A stretch of DNA of 45,540 bases from the NCBI GenBank assembly GCA_903864435.1, contig CAIPFY010000135.1:1-45540 (forward strand), written 5' to 3'. Position numbers and translations under genes: made by a program. The first letter of the stretch is position 1. The number at the start of each line of letters is the position of its first letter. Shown in pieces: positions 1 through 8,334 of the stretch. The DNA is from an uncultured Chloroflexota bacterium (lineage in GTDB: Bacteria > Chloroflexota > Anaerolineae > Aggregatilineales > Phototrophicaceae). Below the pieces are notes generated by a model. That model saw only the letters and a list, made by a program, of their open reading frames with translations, ran no database searches and was not told the origin of the DNA.

Positions 1-22
1 ATGAAATAGGCATCGTCCATTG

Positions 23-643
23 TTAGAACAGACTCAACTGCTGCGGCGCGTCCGGGTCGGGCGGCGGTTCTTCCGGTTCGGCAGGTTCGGGCGGGATGTT
101 CTCCTCATCCGGCTCATGATTTGCGAGTGCCGCGTCCTCATCCGTTAGCGGCAGGTCGTCGTCGGCCTCGATGGGCATGTCCGGCACGGTGAGTAGGTCG
201 TCGTCGGCCTCGATGGGCATGTCCGTTAGCGGCAGGTCATCGTCAGCCTCGATAGGCATGTCCGGCACGGTGAGTAGGTCGTCGTCGGTCTCGATGGGCA
301 TGTCCGTTAGCGGCAGGTCATCGTCGGCCTCGATGGGCATGTCCGGCACGGTGAGTAGGTCGTCGTCGGCCTCGATAGGCATGTCCGGCACGGCGATCAG
401 GTAAGGCGCATCGTCCGGCGCATCTGCCAGCACATCCAACTGCGGCACGAAATCGTTTGCCACCTGTTCGGTTCGCAAGGTGGCGCGTACCCGCAGCTCC
501 GCCAGTTCGGAGTCGTTGAATCCGGCTTGGTGCATGACCACCGTTAGCGTGGGCAGCGTGACGTGATCTTCGGTGCGGACGACGTGCATATAGTGGGCGC
601 GCAAGCAGTCGCGCCATTCGTCGGCGAATACATTCTGGCTCAC
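23..643 (-). CDS. Acidic tandem-repeat protein ending in a beta-clamp-binding-like peptide
   Basis: A 206-residue protein of unknown family. It starts at a GTG preceded by a GAGGT ribosome-binding site. Residues 1-80 form a mixed, probably folded N-terminal region (begins MSQNVFADEW) that I do not recognise. Residues 87-167 are three copies of a 27-residue unit, each made of two near-identical halves around DMPIEADDDL, which makes a highly acidic segment. A Pro/Glu/Asp-rich tail follows, and the protein ends exactly in QQLSLF. QL[SD]LF at a terminus is the consensus peptide by which bacterial polymerases and repair proteins bind the DnaN sliding clamp, so a clamp partner or DNA-mimic role is possible. 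That is inference; no enzymatic motif is visible. The next minus-strand gene upstream is the beta-CASP nuclease, separated by 200 bases that hold a hairpin repeat. Confidence 0.7.
   Translation of the reverse strand: MSQNVFADEWRDCLRAHYMHVVRTEDHVTLPTLTVVMHQAGFNDSELAELRVRATLRTEQVANDFVPQLDVLADAPDDAPYLIAVPDMPIEADDDLLTVPDMPIEADDDLPLTDMPIETDDDLLTVPDMPIEADDDLPLTDMPIEADDDLLTVPDMPIEADDDLPLTDEDAALANHEPDEENIPPEPAEPEEPPPDPDAPQQLSLF
143..385 (-). repeat. Three 81-bp coding tandem repeats
   Basis: Three head-to-tail copies of an 81-base unit encode residues 87-167 of the acidic protein. Each unit contains two related halves (14 and 13 codons). Copies differ at only a few bases, for example one Ala-to-Thr codon change, so they look recently duplicated and able to change in number by slippage or recombination. 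Confidence 0.9.
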
Positions 644-748
644 AGTGGACTACCTCACCCCTCTTATCTCCTCACCATTGTAACGGAGATGAGGCGACAG
701 ACCATCGGCAACCTGCCCAAAAAGGTGTAAGCGGAAATTGGGGCAGAA

Positions 749-786
749 CCCCTCAACCCAACCGCTGAGTACAGCTAGGAGAGGGG
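749..786. repeat. Interspersed hairpin repeat, family 1, copy 1
   Basis: Bases 757-786 are identical over 30 bases to 45462-45491 at the other end of the window. The element folds as nested stems: an outer CCCCTC (749-754) with GAGGGG (781-786), and an inner GCTG/CAGC with loop AGTA (764-775). It lies between the acidic-repeat gene and the beta-CASP gene, just beyond the stop codon of the latter. It is non-coding as far as I can see and resembles a REP- or MITE-like dispersed element. It might also act as a weak terminator. Confidence 0.75.
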
Positions 787-843
787 AGAAAGACGGGGAA
801 AAGACGGACTCAACACTGCGTCGTGTCCCTACGGGGTGAAACC

Positions 844-2250
844 TCACCCCAGTTCATACGATTGCTTCCATTCCGGCACATCCACTTTCATGCCGAAACC
901 GGCCTTCAGGCTGCCCGCCAGTGCTTCCGCCGATTCCGGTTCACCATGCACGAGGAAGGTGCGGCGCGGACGGCGTGAGAGGCCGCCCACCCATGATAGC
1001 AGTTCATCGCGGTCGGCGTGACCGCTGAAGCCGGTCAGCACTTCCACCTGCGCGTTGACGCGGTAGCTATCCCCGAACACGCGGATGTCCTTCGCGCCGT
1101 CCACCAGCCGCCGCCCCAGCGTATTCGGCGCTTGCCAGCCGGTAATCAGGATGGTGGCGCGGGGGTCTTCGACATTGTTCTTGACGTGGTGCAGGATGCG
1201 CCCGATTTCCATCATGCCGCTGGCGCTGATGATGATGGCGGGTTGCAGCAGGAAGTTCAGTGCCTTGCTGTCATCCAGCGAACGGGTGTAGATCAACTGC
1301 TCGAAGCCGAACGGGTCATGCCCGTTCAGATGGGTGATGAAGTCCATCATTTCGGGATCGAAGCATTCCGGGTGACTGCGGAACACGTTGGTGGTGTTGA
1401 TCGCCAGCGGGCTATCTACATAGATCGGCAGGCGCGGAATATCCCCTTGCAGCGCCAGCTTGTGCAGCGTGTACACCAACTGCTGCGTGCGCCCGACGGC
1501 GAAGGCCGGGATGATGATCTTGCCGCCACGCCGGTAGGTGGCGGCCACGATGCGCTCCAGCGCCTTTTCGGAGTCGGCGACGGGTTCGTGCAGGCGGTCG
1601 CCGTAGGTGCTTTCGAGGAGCAGTATGTCCGCGCCGTCCGGTATCTGCGGGTCGCGGATGATGGGAATGCCCTTACGCCCGATGTCGCCGCTGAACACCA
1701 GCCGCACATCGCGGTGCGCGTCGCGGTCTTCGATGTCGAGGATGACGGTGGCGCTGCCCAACATGTGTCCGGCATCAATCAACGTGAGCGATATGCCGGG
1801 GGCAATCTGGCGGGTGCGCCCGTAGCTCTGCGAGATGAAATACTCGATGCTGCGTGCCGCGTCCGCCTGCGTGTAGATCGGCTCGATGGGCTTCTCGTTG
1901 TGTTTCTGGCGCTTCTTGTTCAGGAACTCGGCATCGCGTTCTTGAATGTGGGCGCTGTCCAGCAGCATGACCGCGCATAGATCGCGGGTGGCGGGGGTAC
2001 ACAGGATGTCGCCCTGAAAGCCACTTTTCACCAGCGTGGGGATGTTGCCGGAATGGTCAATGTGCGCGTGCGAAAGCACCATCACATCCACCTTTTTGGC
2101 GCTGAAGGGCAGGTTGCGGTTGCGTTCATTGGCCTCGGTGCGGCTGCCCTGATACATCCCGCAGTCCAGCAAAATGCGCAGGCCGTTTACTTCGATCAAA
2201 TGCTGAGAGCCGGTGACTGTTTGTGCTGCGCCGTAAAAGGTTAGCTTCAT
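844..2250 (-). CDS. Beta-CASP metallo-beta-lactamase-fold RNase (CPSF/YSH1-like)
   Basis: A 468-residue zinc-dependent nuclease-type protein of the beta-CASP group, related to the CPSF-73/YSH1-like bacterial RNases that process RNA in the cytoplasm. The metallo-beta-lactamase motif HAHIDH is at residues 61-66. It is followed by a metal-binding GDIG and STYGDR in the middle, and C-terminal beta-CASP features SGMMEIGRILHH, FSGHAD and a final LVHGEP histidine. Both halves of the active site appear intact. The start is the ATG at 2250, which opens the conserved KLTFYGAAQTVTGS strand and has a GAAGGGA ribosome-binding site; an upstream in-frame extension lacks similarity. An RNase role is strong by family; the substrate is unknown. 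It is followed on the same strand by the acidic-repeat gene. Confidence 0.9.
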   Translation of the reverse strand: MKLTFYGAAQTVTGSQHLIEVNGLRILLDCGMYQGSRTEANERNRNLPFSAKKVDVMVLSHAHIDHSGNIPTLVKSGFQGDILCTPATRDLCAVMLLDSAHIQERDAEFLNKKRQKHNEKPIEPIYTQADAARSIEYFISQSYGRTRQIAPGISLTLIDAGHMLGSATVILDIEDRDAHRDVRLVFSGDIGRKGIPIIRDPQIPDGADILLLESTYGDRLHEPVADSEKALERIVAATYRRGGKIIIPAFAVGRTQQLVYTLHKLALQGDIPRLPIYVDSPLAINTTNVFRSHPECFDPEMMDFITHLNGHDPFGFEQLIYTRSLDDSKALNFLLQPAIIISASGMMEIGRILHHVKNNVEDPRATILITGWQAPNTLGRRLVDGAKDIRVFGDSYRVNAQVEVLTGFSGHADRDELLSWVGGLSRRPRRTFLVHGEPESAEALAGSLKAGFGMKVDVPEWKQSYELG

Positions 2251-2324
2251 GGTGGGTATCCCTTCGGTGATCGAAAAGTGACTTCCCCTACACCGTGCCG
2301 CAACAACAGCGGAGCGCGGTTGAT

Positions 2325-3275
2325 TCACAAGCTACTGCTGAACACATCCACATAATAACCGTCGCGCTCGGCCTCTGCGCCCAGCACAGTCGCGGCTTCC
2401 GGCGTGACGCTGAGTACCAGCGTGCGGTAGCCTTCACGGTGACTCCAATCGCGGAGGGCGGTGAGCAGTTGCGGTGTAAGCGGTTTGGGCGACCACAGCG
2501 AAAGTTCGGCGTTGCGCGGGGCGTAGAGCTGCGGTTGACAATGAACCAGCGCCTCCTGCCCGGACGCGCTGAAGTGTAAACGGTGGATGCGCCGATCGCG
2601 GATTTCGGGGATTGCGTCCAGCGTGCGCGGCCACAGCATTTCCCACTGCTGTCGGGCGCTGCCCACGCGCCCGACGGGCATGAACCAGCGCCCGATCTGC
2701 GCGGCGCTTTCGTTGGCATGTTCGACGGCTTTGTAGAATCCCTGCCCGGATTTGGCCGCCAGCGTATACCGCTGGATGCGGGTGAGGGGGGTCAGGCCGG
2801 AACGGGCGTAGCGGTCTGCGCCATCCCCTGCGACGGCGTTGGCGGTGAAGCGCACACAGCGCCGCGCCCGTGCTGCCGCCAGCGCACCCGCCAGTAGCGC
2901 ATCTTCCAGCGTGTCTTGCGGGGCATCCGCCGCCAGCATACAGTGTCCGAGGTGCAGATGGTCGCCATAAGGTTCGGCTTCGAGGCCGGCATACAGTTCG
3001 GCATAACCCACGATGCGCCCATCGGATTCGGCCACCAGCGGCAGGCCAGCCCCGCGCAGGAGGTGGCTGAGGTGGATGGCGGCGGTTTCGATGCTCATCC
3101 ATGAGCCGCCGTGCAACCAGCGTTCGTAGATGGTGAGCGCGTCATACGGCACATCTTCGACGTGTCCGGCGGTATCCCATCGCTGCCACGCCGGGATGAG
3201 GGTGCGATACAGGTCACTGATGGCTGCCGCGTCATCCAGTCGGGCGGGGCGAACGGTGAAGGTGCTGTCGGTCAT
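2325..3275 (-). CDS. GNAT-family N-acetyltransferase
   Basis: A 316-residue acetyltransferase-like protein. The N-terminal half has the GNAT pattern: a VRPARLDDAAAISDLY opening, then LVAESDGRIVGYAEL as the central strands, then a helix-rich stretch with LAGALAAARARRC where acetyl-CoA would bind. The protein is about twice the size of a single GNAT domain. The C-terminal half (from about residue 165) ends in strands typical of a second, degenerate GNAT fold, so a tandem-GNAT layout is possible. The start is the ATG at 3275 with a GGAG site 6-9 bases upstream. The acceptor substrate cannot be told from sequence. It lies 75 bases upstream of the beta-CASP nuclease on the same strand and may share its transcript. 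Confidence 0.75.
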   Translation of the reverse strand: MTDSTFTVRPARLDDAAAISDLYRTLIPAWQRWDTAGHVEDVPYDALTIYERWLHGGSWMSIETAAIHLSHLLRGAGLPLVAESDGRIVGYAELYAGLEAEPYGDHLHLGHCMLAADAPQDTLEDALLAGALAAARARRCVRFTANAVAGDGADRYARSGLTPLTRIQRYTLAAKSGQGFYKAVEHANESAAQIGRWFMPVGRVGSARQQWEMLWPRTLDAIPEIRDRRIHRLHFSASGQEALVHCQPQLYAPRNAELSLWSPKPLTPQLLTALRDWSHREGYRTLVLSVTPEAATVLGAEAERDGYYVDVFSSSL

Positions 3276-3447
3276 GCGAACTCCGGTGACATCTGTGCTT
3301 CTTTTCATTTTAGCACTGGAAGTTGAAATGGAACTGAAAGATGGGTTGATAGGCCAAATTCGTTGTGCGTTCGCGCCGCCAATCAAAAAGGGATGGCAGG
3401 CACAGCCCACCACCCCTTGTATATGAGGACTCTCTCGTCTTGTGGCG

Positions 3448-3975
3448 TTACTTTTTGCTCCAGTTGAAGAAGCGCAACCCGGACAAACTTGTGGTCACAA
3501 TCTGCCGGTAGCCGACGTTGCTGCAATTGCTCTCGGTGCTTAGGCGGGATGTACCGGGGGCAAATGGGTAGCTACTGTTCGCATCCTTGAACTGGATCGT
3601 CCATTTTTTGGTTCTGGTGTCATAGCTGGCGCGGGTGACAATGCCGATATGCCCGTAGGTGGAATTGGCGCCGAGTGTTCCGGGGTTAAACACAACCGCA
3701 GTACCCGCCAGCAGCAGCTGTCCTATGGGGCTGGTGGACGGCGTGACGTAGCTCACACGATACCCGTTCCGTGCATACGAGCCTTTGTAGGTGGACAGCC
3801 AATCGCCATAGCGGTAGGCGGCGAAGTTGGATTGCCCCGTTGGCGGCAGACTTTTGTTGTACTGAAAGAAGTTGAGACAACTGCATGAGGAGGCTGCCAT
3901 CGTGGGACTGACGACCAAGGTGGCAGCGATGAACATCACCAGCGCAAAGATCATAGCGGCTTTACGATTCTTCAT
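3448..3975 (-). CDS. Secreted CHAP-like amidase/peptidase domain protein
   Basis: A 175-residue exported protein. Residues 1-28 form a signal peptide (charged KNRK, a long hydrophobic core, cleavage likely after the Ala of PTMAA). The mature part resembles a CHAP (Cys/His amidohydrolase-peptidase) domain: a Cys near the start of the fold (SCSCLNF, Cys31/Cys33), a central AVVFNPG strand and the catalytic-type His109 in YGHIGIV. CHAP enzymes cut cell-wall peptide or amide bonds, so this protein may remodel or attack peptidoglycan outside the membrane. The start is the ATG at 3975 with an AGGAG site; earlier in-frame Met codons would spoil the signal peptide. Its upstream region is unusually AT-rich for this window. 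Confidence 0.75.
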   Translation of the reverse strand: MKNRKAAMIFALVMFIAATLVVSPTMAASSCSCLNFFQYNKSLPPTGQSNFAAYRYGDWLSTYKGSYARNGYRVSYVTPSTSPIGQLLLAGTAVVFNPGTLGANSTYGHIGIVTRASYDTRTKKWTIQFKDANSSYPFAPGTSRLSTESNCSNVGYRQIVTTSLSGLRFFNWSKK

Positions 3976-4161
3976 CAGACACTCCTGTGGCTTCATGAAT
4001 AACGGCATCGTAGAAAGTACAAATAAGTAGGAAGCGGAGTGCGATTTTATTTACCACTTCACTGTACGGTGAATATTTCCCCCTTATCCATTAAGATCAA
4101 TATTTTCATTAATAATTCACAAATTATTTACGTATTTTATATTACCTGCGGGGTGTTCAGG
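3976..4161. promoter_or_regulatory. AT-rich upstream region of the CHAP-like gene
   Basis: This stretch is strikingly AT-rich compared with its surroundings, especially 4040-4145. It contains the inverted repeat TTCAC/GGTGAA at 4058-4073 and the 11-mer GTGAATATTTC at 4069-4079. Read on the minus strand, the 11-mer is GAAATATTCAC, which recurs upstream of the large subtilase gene at 20860-20870. I could not place a convincing -35/-10 pair. It most likely holds the CHAP-gene promoter and operator. Confidence 0.4.
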
Positions 4162-4261
4162 TATGCGGCGGGCTAAAGTCTATTTTCGTTCGGACTCAAC
4201 ACACCGCGCAGTCTGGGCTATACTTTCGCCCGTTCATGCCAATGTTTACCGAGGTGCGCCC

Positions 4262-5863
4262 TTGTCCCGTTTTCATGTACTCGTTGCGACTGATCTGGTC
4301 GAATCCAGCTTGAAGCTGCTGCAAGATACGCATGATGTCACCGTGCAGGTGGTCACGCCCACGCTGCCTGCCGTGCGCGAAGGGCTGAAAACCGCCCACG
4401 CCATCATCACCCGCGACGGCGTGGCCTTAGATCGCCCGTTGCTCGATCAAGCGCCGAATTTGCAGGTGATCGGGCATGTGGGCGCGAACCTGAACGGGAT
4501 TGATATGGATACCGCCACCGGGCGGGGCATCGTGGTCATGAACACCCCCGGCACGAACGCGATTGCGGCGGGCGAACACACGCTGGGGCTGATGCTGGCA
4601 CTTAGCCGCCGTCTGGTGGTGGCGCACGAAAGCCTGAAAGATGGCTGGTGGTTGCTGGATCGCAAACGGCAGGCCGGCACGCAGCTTTCCGGCAAGACCA
4701 TCGGGCTAGTCGGTTTGGGGCGCGTGGGGCGGGTGGTGGCGGCGCGTTGTCTGGCCTTCGGCATGACCGTGCTGGCCTATGACCCGTATGTGAGCGAGGA
4801 ACAACTGCATGACGAGCGCGTGATTCTGGTGGGCTTCAAAGAACTGCTCACCCGCAGCGATTTCGTCAGCATTCATGTGGCGGCCACGCCGGAAACGGCG
4901 AACCTGTTCAACGAGGCGACGCTGACGCAGATGAAGCCCACTGCCCGCCTGATTAACACCGCGCACGGCAGCGTGGTGGACGAGGCGGCGCTGGCGCTGG
5001 CGCTCAAAGAGGGGCGGCTGGCGGGCGCGGCGGTGGATGTGTACGCTGAAGAACCGCCCTACAACAGCCCGCTGGTGGGGTTGGATAACATCATTCACAC
5101 GCCGCGCATCGGCGATAACACGGTGGAAGCCACGCAGGATGTTTCGGTGCAAATCGTGCAGCAGGTGCTGGATGCGCTGCGCGGCACGGATTACCGCAAC
5201 GTGGTCAATCTACCGTTCATGCCCGGTCTGGAATACGAGGCGGCACGCCCGTACATGGGCTTGGGCGAACGCTTGGGCGCGGTGCTGCATACGCTGGCGC
5301 GTTCCCCCATTCAGCGCGTGGCAGTGGAGTATCGCGGCGAGGATGCCAGTGCGCTCATCAAGCCGATTGCCGTCGCCATCCTCAAAGGGGTGCTGTATCC
5401 GGTGCTGGGCGATAAGGTGAACTACATCAACGCGCCGGTCATGGCTGCCGAGCGCGGGATTCAGGTCACGCAGGCCAAAGGGCTGAAAACGGGCGACTAT
5501 GCCAGCCTTGTGTCGTGTCAGGTCACGCTGGAGAACGGCGACGACATTGTGATCGCGGGGACGCTGCTAGACCGCAAAGAGGCGCATATCGTCCAGATCA
5601 ACCAGTACCGCATGAACTTCGTGCCGGAAGGTTATCTGCTCATCCTCGGCAGCTTCGACCAACCGGGCGTGATCGGGCGGGTGGGTACGCTGATGGCGAG
5701 TAACAATGTGAACATCGCCAGCTGGCAGACGGGGCGTGCCGAACGCGGCGGCCATACTCTGACGGCGCTCACGCTCGACCAACCGCTGCCGCAGCCCGTT
5801 CTCGAAGAATTGCGCGGACTGGATTTCGTGCGCCACGCGCATCAGGTCGCCATCCGTCAGTAG
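4262..5863 (+). CDS. serA: D-3-phosphoglycerate dehydrogenase-like protein with exchanged catalytic residues
   Basis: A 533-residue protein with the full long-SerA layout: a 2-hydroxyacid dehydrogenase catalytic/NAD region (about 1-320, with GLGRVG at 151-156), an intervening substrate-binding-like domain, and a C-terminal ACT domain (LILGSFDQPGVIGRVG). SerA oxidises 3-phosphoglycerate, the first step of serine synthesis. The catalytic Glu is kept (Glu264). The usual catalytic Arg of N-x-x-RG is His235 (INTAHG), and the usual catalytic His of TPH-x-G is Arg282 (TPRIG), so the two are exchanged. The start is a TTG with a GAGGT site 6 bases upstream; the in-frame ATG 99 bases earlier adds sequence unlike the family. 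It may be a non-canonical SerA or may use another substrate. Confidence 0.85.
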   Translation: MSRFHVLVATDLVESSLKLLQDTHDVTVQVVTPTLPAVREGLKTAHAIITRDGVALDRPLLDQAPNLQVIGHVGANLNGIDMDTATGRGIVVMNTPGTNAIAAGEHTLGLMLALSRRLVVAHESLKDGWWLLDRKRQAGTQLSGKTIGLVGLGRVGRVVAARCLAFGMTVLAYDPYVSEEQLHDERVILVGFKELLTRSDFVSIHVAATPETANLFNEATLTQMKPTARLINTAHGSVVDEAALALALKEGRLAGAAVDVYAEEPPYNSPLVGLDNIIHTPRIGDNTVEATQDVSVQIVQQVLDALRGTDYRNVVNLPFMPGLEYEAARPYMGLGERLGAVLHTLARSPIQRVAVEYRGEDASALIKPIAVAILKGVLYPVLGDKVNYINAPVMAAERGIQVTQAKGLKTGDYASLVSCQVTLENGDDIVIAGTLLDRKEAHIVQINQYRMNFVPEGYLLILGSFDQPGVIGRVGTLMASNNVNIASWQTGRAERGGHTLTALTLDQPLPQPVLEELRGLDFVRHAHQVAIRQ

Positions 5864-5884
5864 GTGTTTTCAGTGTGTTGCCCA

Positions 5885-8281
5885 TCATCCGGGCAGCGTC
5901 ACCTGCGCCTCGCCGCCGTCTACGGTGAACGGGATGTTGTCGGGATAGGCGTACCAGCCCACCGATACCTGCGCGGTTTGCGGGTTCACGCCTGCCGGCA
6001 GCGCCAGTTTGACCGCTTCCGACCAGCCGCCGCTTGCCAGAACACCGGGCGGTTCGTCAACCTGCGCCACCAGCGCCCCCTTGCTATCCGTCACATGCAC
6101 GAAGCGCACTGTTTCGACTGTTAGCGGTTGATCGAAGTGCCATGCCAACCAGACCTCAATCCCGTCCGTACCGCGCATGACCCGCGCTGCACGCAGTTGG
6201 ATACCGCGCTCAAACACGGCTTGCAGTGGTTCATCCGGCACAAAGCCGCTGATGTGCAGATCATCCAGCGCGGCGGCACGACAGCCCATTGCTGCATCGG
6301 TCAGTGCTGGACAACCGCCGACCAGCGTCAGTTGCAACGTGTGATAACCCGCTTGTGGTAGGTACAACGGCAGCGTCACCGTCTGTTCGCCGTTCAGCGC
6401 CCATTCGTGCGCCCGTTCGCCGTTCAGCGCCGCCGACACGGTACGTCCGTTCGCGTTCAGACGCGCTTCAACTTGCGCCCAACCCGATTCCGGCGCGTAC
6501 AGGGATGAGTCCTGTCCGGCGGTGAGGGCGTCACTTTCGGCGGGTAGGGCGCTGAATCCGGCTGTTGCGCCCGTATAGGGCGGCACTTCAAACACGGCGT
6601 AGGCTTCATCCTCGTAGGTGGGTGCGCCGAAGTGGTCGCGCAACCGTGCTTCGGTCAGTCCTTCGGCATCGTCCCATTCGCGGTGCAGGATGATGATGTC
6701 CACGCCAGCGGCATCCAGCAGCGCCGGATCGAGGGTTTGTTCGATCAGAGTCAGTTTGGCGGGGTTGACGGGCGTTTCGCGGACAACATGCCCCGCTAGG
6801 ATCGGGTGTTGGTGTCCCGTTTGCAGAAACAGGGCTTCTTTATCGGTCAGCGGGTGCGCAAACGAAATGTCGAAGATCGCCCGCACATCCGTCCGGTCAC
6901 GCAGGGCGGCAATCGCCGCTGGCACTTCGCCGGGAATCGTGGGCAAACGCGGGAAAGTGCCATCCAGCCCGCCGAAGAACAGGTATTCCCAACCGATCAG
7001 CGCCGAAACCGCCAGCAGCAGCACCCACCGCCCCCACGCAGGGTGGCGGCGCTTGTCCAGCCACGCGCCCACCGCCGCCGCGCCATAGGCCGCCATGACC
7101 GCGACAGCCAGCGCCAGCGTCAGGTTGAAACGGGCGGGGGTGCGGCTGGCGCTGAAAGGCGGGAGGGATTGCAATAGTAGACCGGGCAAGGGGATGAGCG
7201 TTTGAAAACCGCCAATGGTCAGGGTGATGGGGCTATCCATGAATTTGAGGAACGGGCCGAGCGAGAACACCCACACCACCAGCGCCAGCACCAGCCAGCG
7301 CCGCGCCGTTCGTTGCCGCCACGCGCCCCACAGCGCCAGCCCGCCCGCGGCGAGGCCGACATAGGCCAGTTTCTCGAAGGGGTCAACGCCCAGCACACGG
7401 GAGGGATAGCCCAGCCCTGCGAACAGCGGGTTCATGAACGAGGGCGACACAACCGCCAGCACATCGGCGCTGAAGAAGATGCTGCTGGCTTGTCGTTCGC
7501 TGTCGGATGTTCCCCGCGCTTCCTGCCAACCGGGGACGGCGATCAGGGCGGACAGCGCCGCGCCCGCCAGCAACGCCAGCAGGATGCGCCGCATCGTCCA
7601 CCAGCGCGTCAGGTGAGGCCACAGCACGAACAGGGTGAGAGGCAGCGTGAGGTAGATTAGCAGCAGCGGGCTGCCCATGCCACTGAGGGCGAAGGTGAGC
7701 GCCACCCGCACTTGTTCGCGCCAGCCGGGGGCGGGCGCATCGCGCAAGTGCAGCAGCGCCAGCACGTACAGCACCGCCGGCCACACCGCCAGCAAGCCGC
7801 TGTGTCCCGCGCCTAACTGCCCCTGAAAGGTCGGGTAGGCCATGAAGATCAGGCCGCCCAGCCACGCCGCGCCGCGCTGCTTCGTCAGGTGGTGGGTGAG
7901 CAGGTAAGCCGCCCAACCGTTGAGCGCCAGCGTGAGCAGCAGCGACAGGTTGAAAGCGGCGGGTAGCGGCAGGGCGAAGGCCAGCAGCCACGCCGGAAAC
8001 GATTGCAGCGGGACGCTCCACAGCCACACGGCGGGTAGGCCATCGGGATAGGCCAGCAACGGTTGGAAGAAGGGTGATTGACCGCTGCGGAATGCGTCGG
8101 CATAGCTCCAGATCATGCGAGCGTACTCATACGAGTCGCCGAAGGGATGACCGGCATAGCGCGTACTTAGCACCGTGACCAGCGGCCACGACAGGAGCAG
8201 CGCGACGGCGAAATAGGCGCAGAGGAGGGGCAGGTGGCGGCGCAGATGAGAAACGAACACGCGAGAATCCTGATTGCTCAT
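5885..8281 (-). CDS. Large multi-pass membrane protein, GT-C glycosyltransferase-like
   Basis: A 798-residue integral membrane protein. Residues 17-40 are the first membrane segment, followed by the acidic loop motif GDSYEY (Asp49, Glu52), which is where lipid-linked GT-C glycosyltransferases carry their catalytic acidic residues. About ten more hydrophobic helices run to residue 440. The last 350 residues are mainly soluble and probably lie outside the membrane, with beta-rich sandwich-like segments. The exact family is not recognised; transfer of sugar or another group from a polyprenyl carrier is inferred only from topology. It is convergent with the SerA-like gene (21 bases between stops) and divergent from a second GT-C-like gene starting 53 bases away. 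Confidence 0.65.
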   Translation of the reverse strand: MSNQDSRVFVSHLRRHLPLLCAYFAVALLLSWPLVTVLSTRYAGHPFGDSYEYARMIWSYADAFRSGQSPFFQPLLAYPDGLPAVWLWSVPLQSFPAWLLAFALPLPAAFNLSLLLTLALNGWAAYLLTHHLTKQRGAAWLGGLIFMAYPTFQGQLGAGHSGLLAVWPAVLYVLALLHLRDAPAPGWREQVRVALTFALSGMGSPLLLIYLTLPLTLFVLWPHLTRWWTMRRILLALLAGAALSALIAVPGWQEARGTSDSERQASSIFFSADVLAVVSPSFMNPLFAGLGYPSRVLGVDPFEKLAYVGLAAGGLALWGAWRQRTARRWLVLALVVWVFSLGPFLKFMDSPITLTIGGFQTLIPLPGLLLQSLPPFSASRTPARFNLTLALAVAVMAAYGAAAVGAWLDKRRHPAWGRWVLLLAVSALIGWEYLFFGGLDGTFPRLPTIPGEVPAAIAALRDRTDVRAIFDISFAHPLTDKEALFLQTGHQHPILAGHVVRETPVNPAKLTLIEQTLDPALLDAAGVDIIILHREWDDAEGLTEARLRDHFGAPTYEDEAYAVFEVPPYTGATAGFSALPAESDALTAGQDSSLYAPESGWAQVEARLNANGRTVSAALNGERAHEWALNGEQTVTLPLYLPQAGYHTLQLTLVGGCPALTDAAMGCRAAALDDLHISGFVPDEPLQAVFERGIQLRAARVMRGTDGIEVWLAWHFDQPLTVETVRFVHVTDSKGALVAQVDEPPGVLASGGWSEAVKLALPAGVNPQTAQVSVGWYAYPDNIPFTVDGGEAQVTLPG

Positions 8282-8334
8282 GCTAGAATGGCAACCTATA
8301 TTCTAACATGAAGCATTCACCCTAGAGGTTTCGC

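Noticed and set aside
143-385. Repeats here and at 21133-21270 as a possible CRISPR array
   Set aside because: They are in-frame coding repeats with no unique spacers.
171-404. Plus-strand repeat ORF opposite the acidic protein
   Set aside because: It is the mirror of the 81-bp repeats, with no ribosome-binding site or supporting signal.
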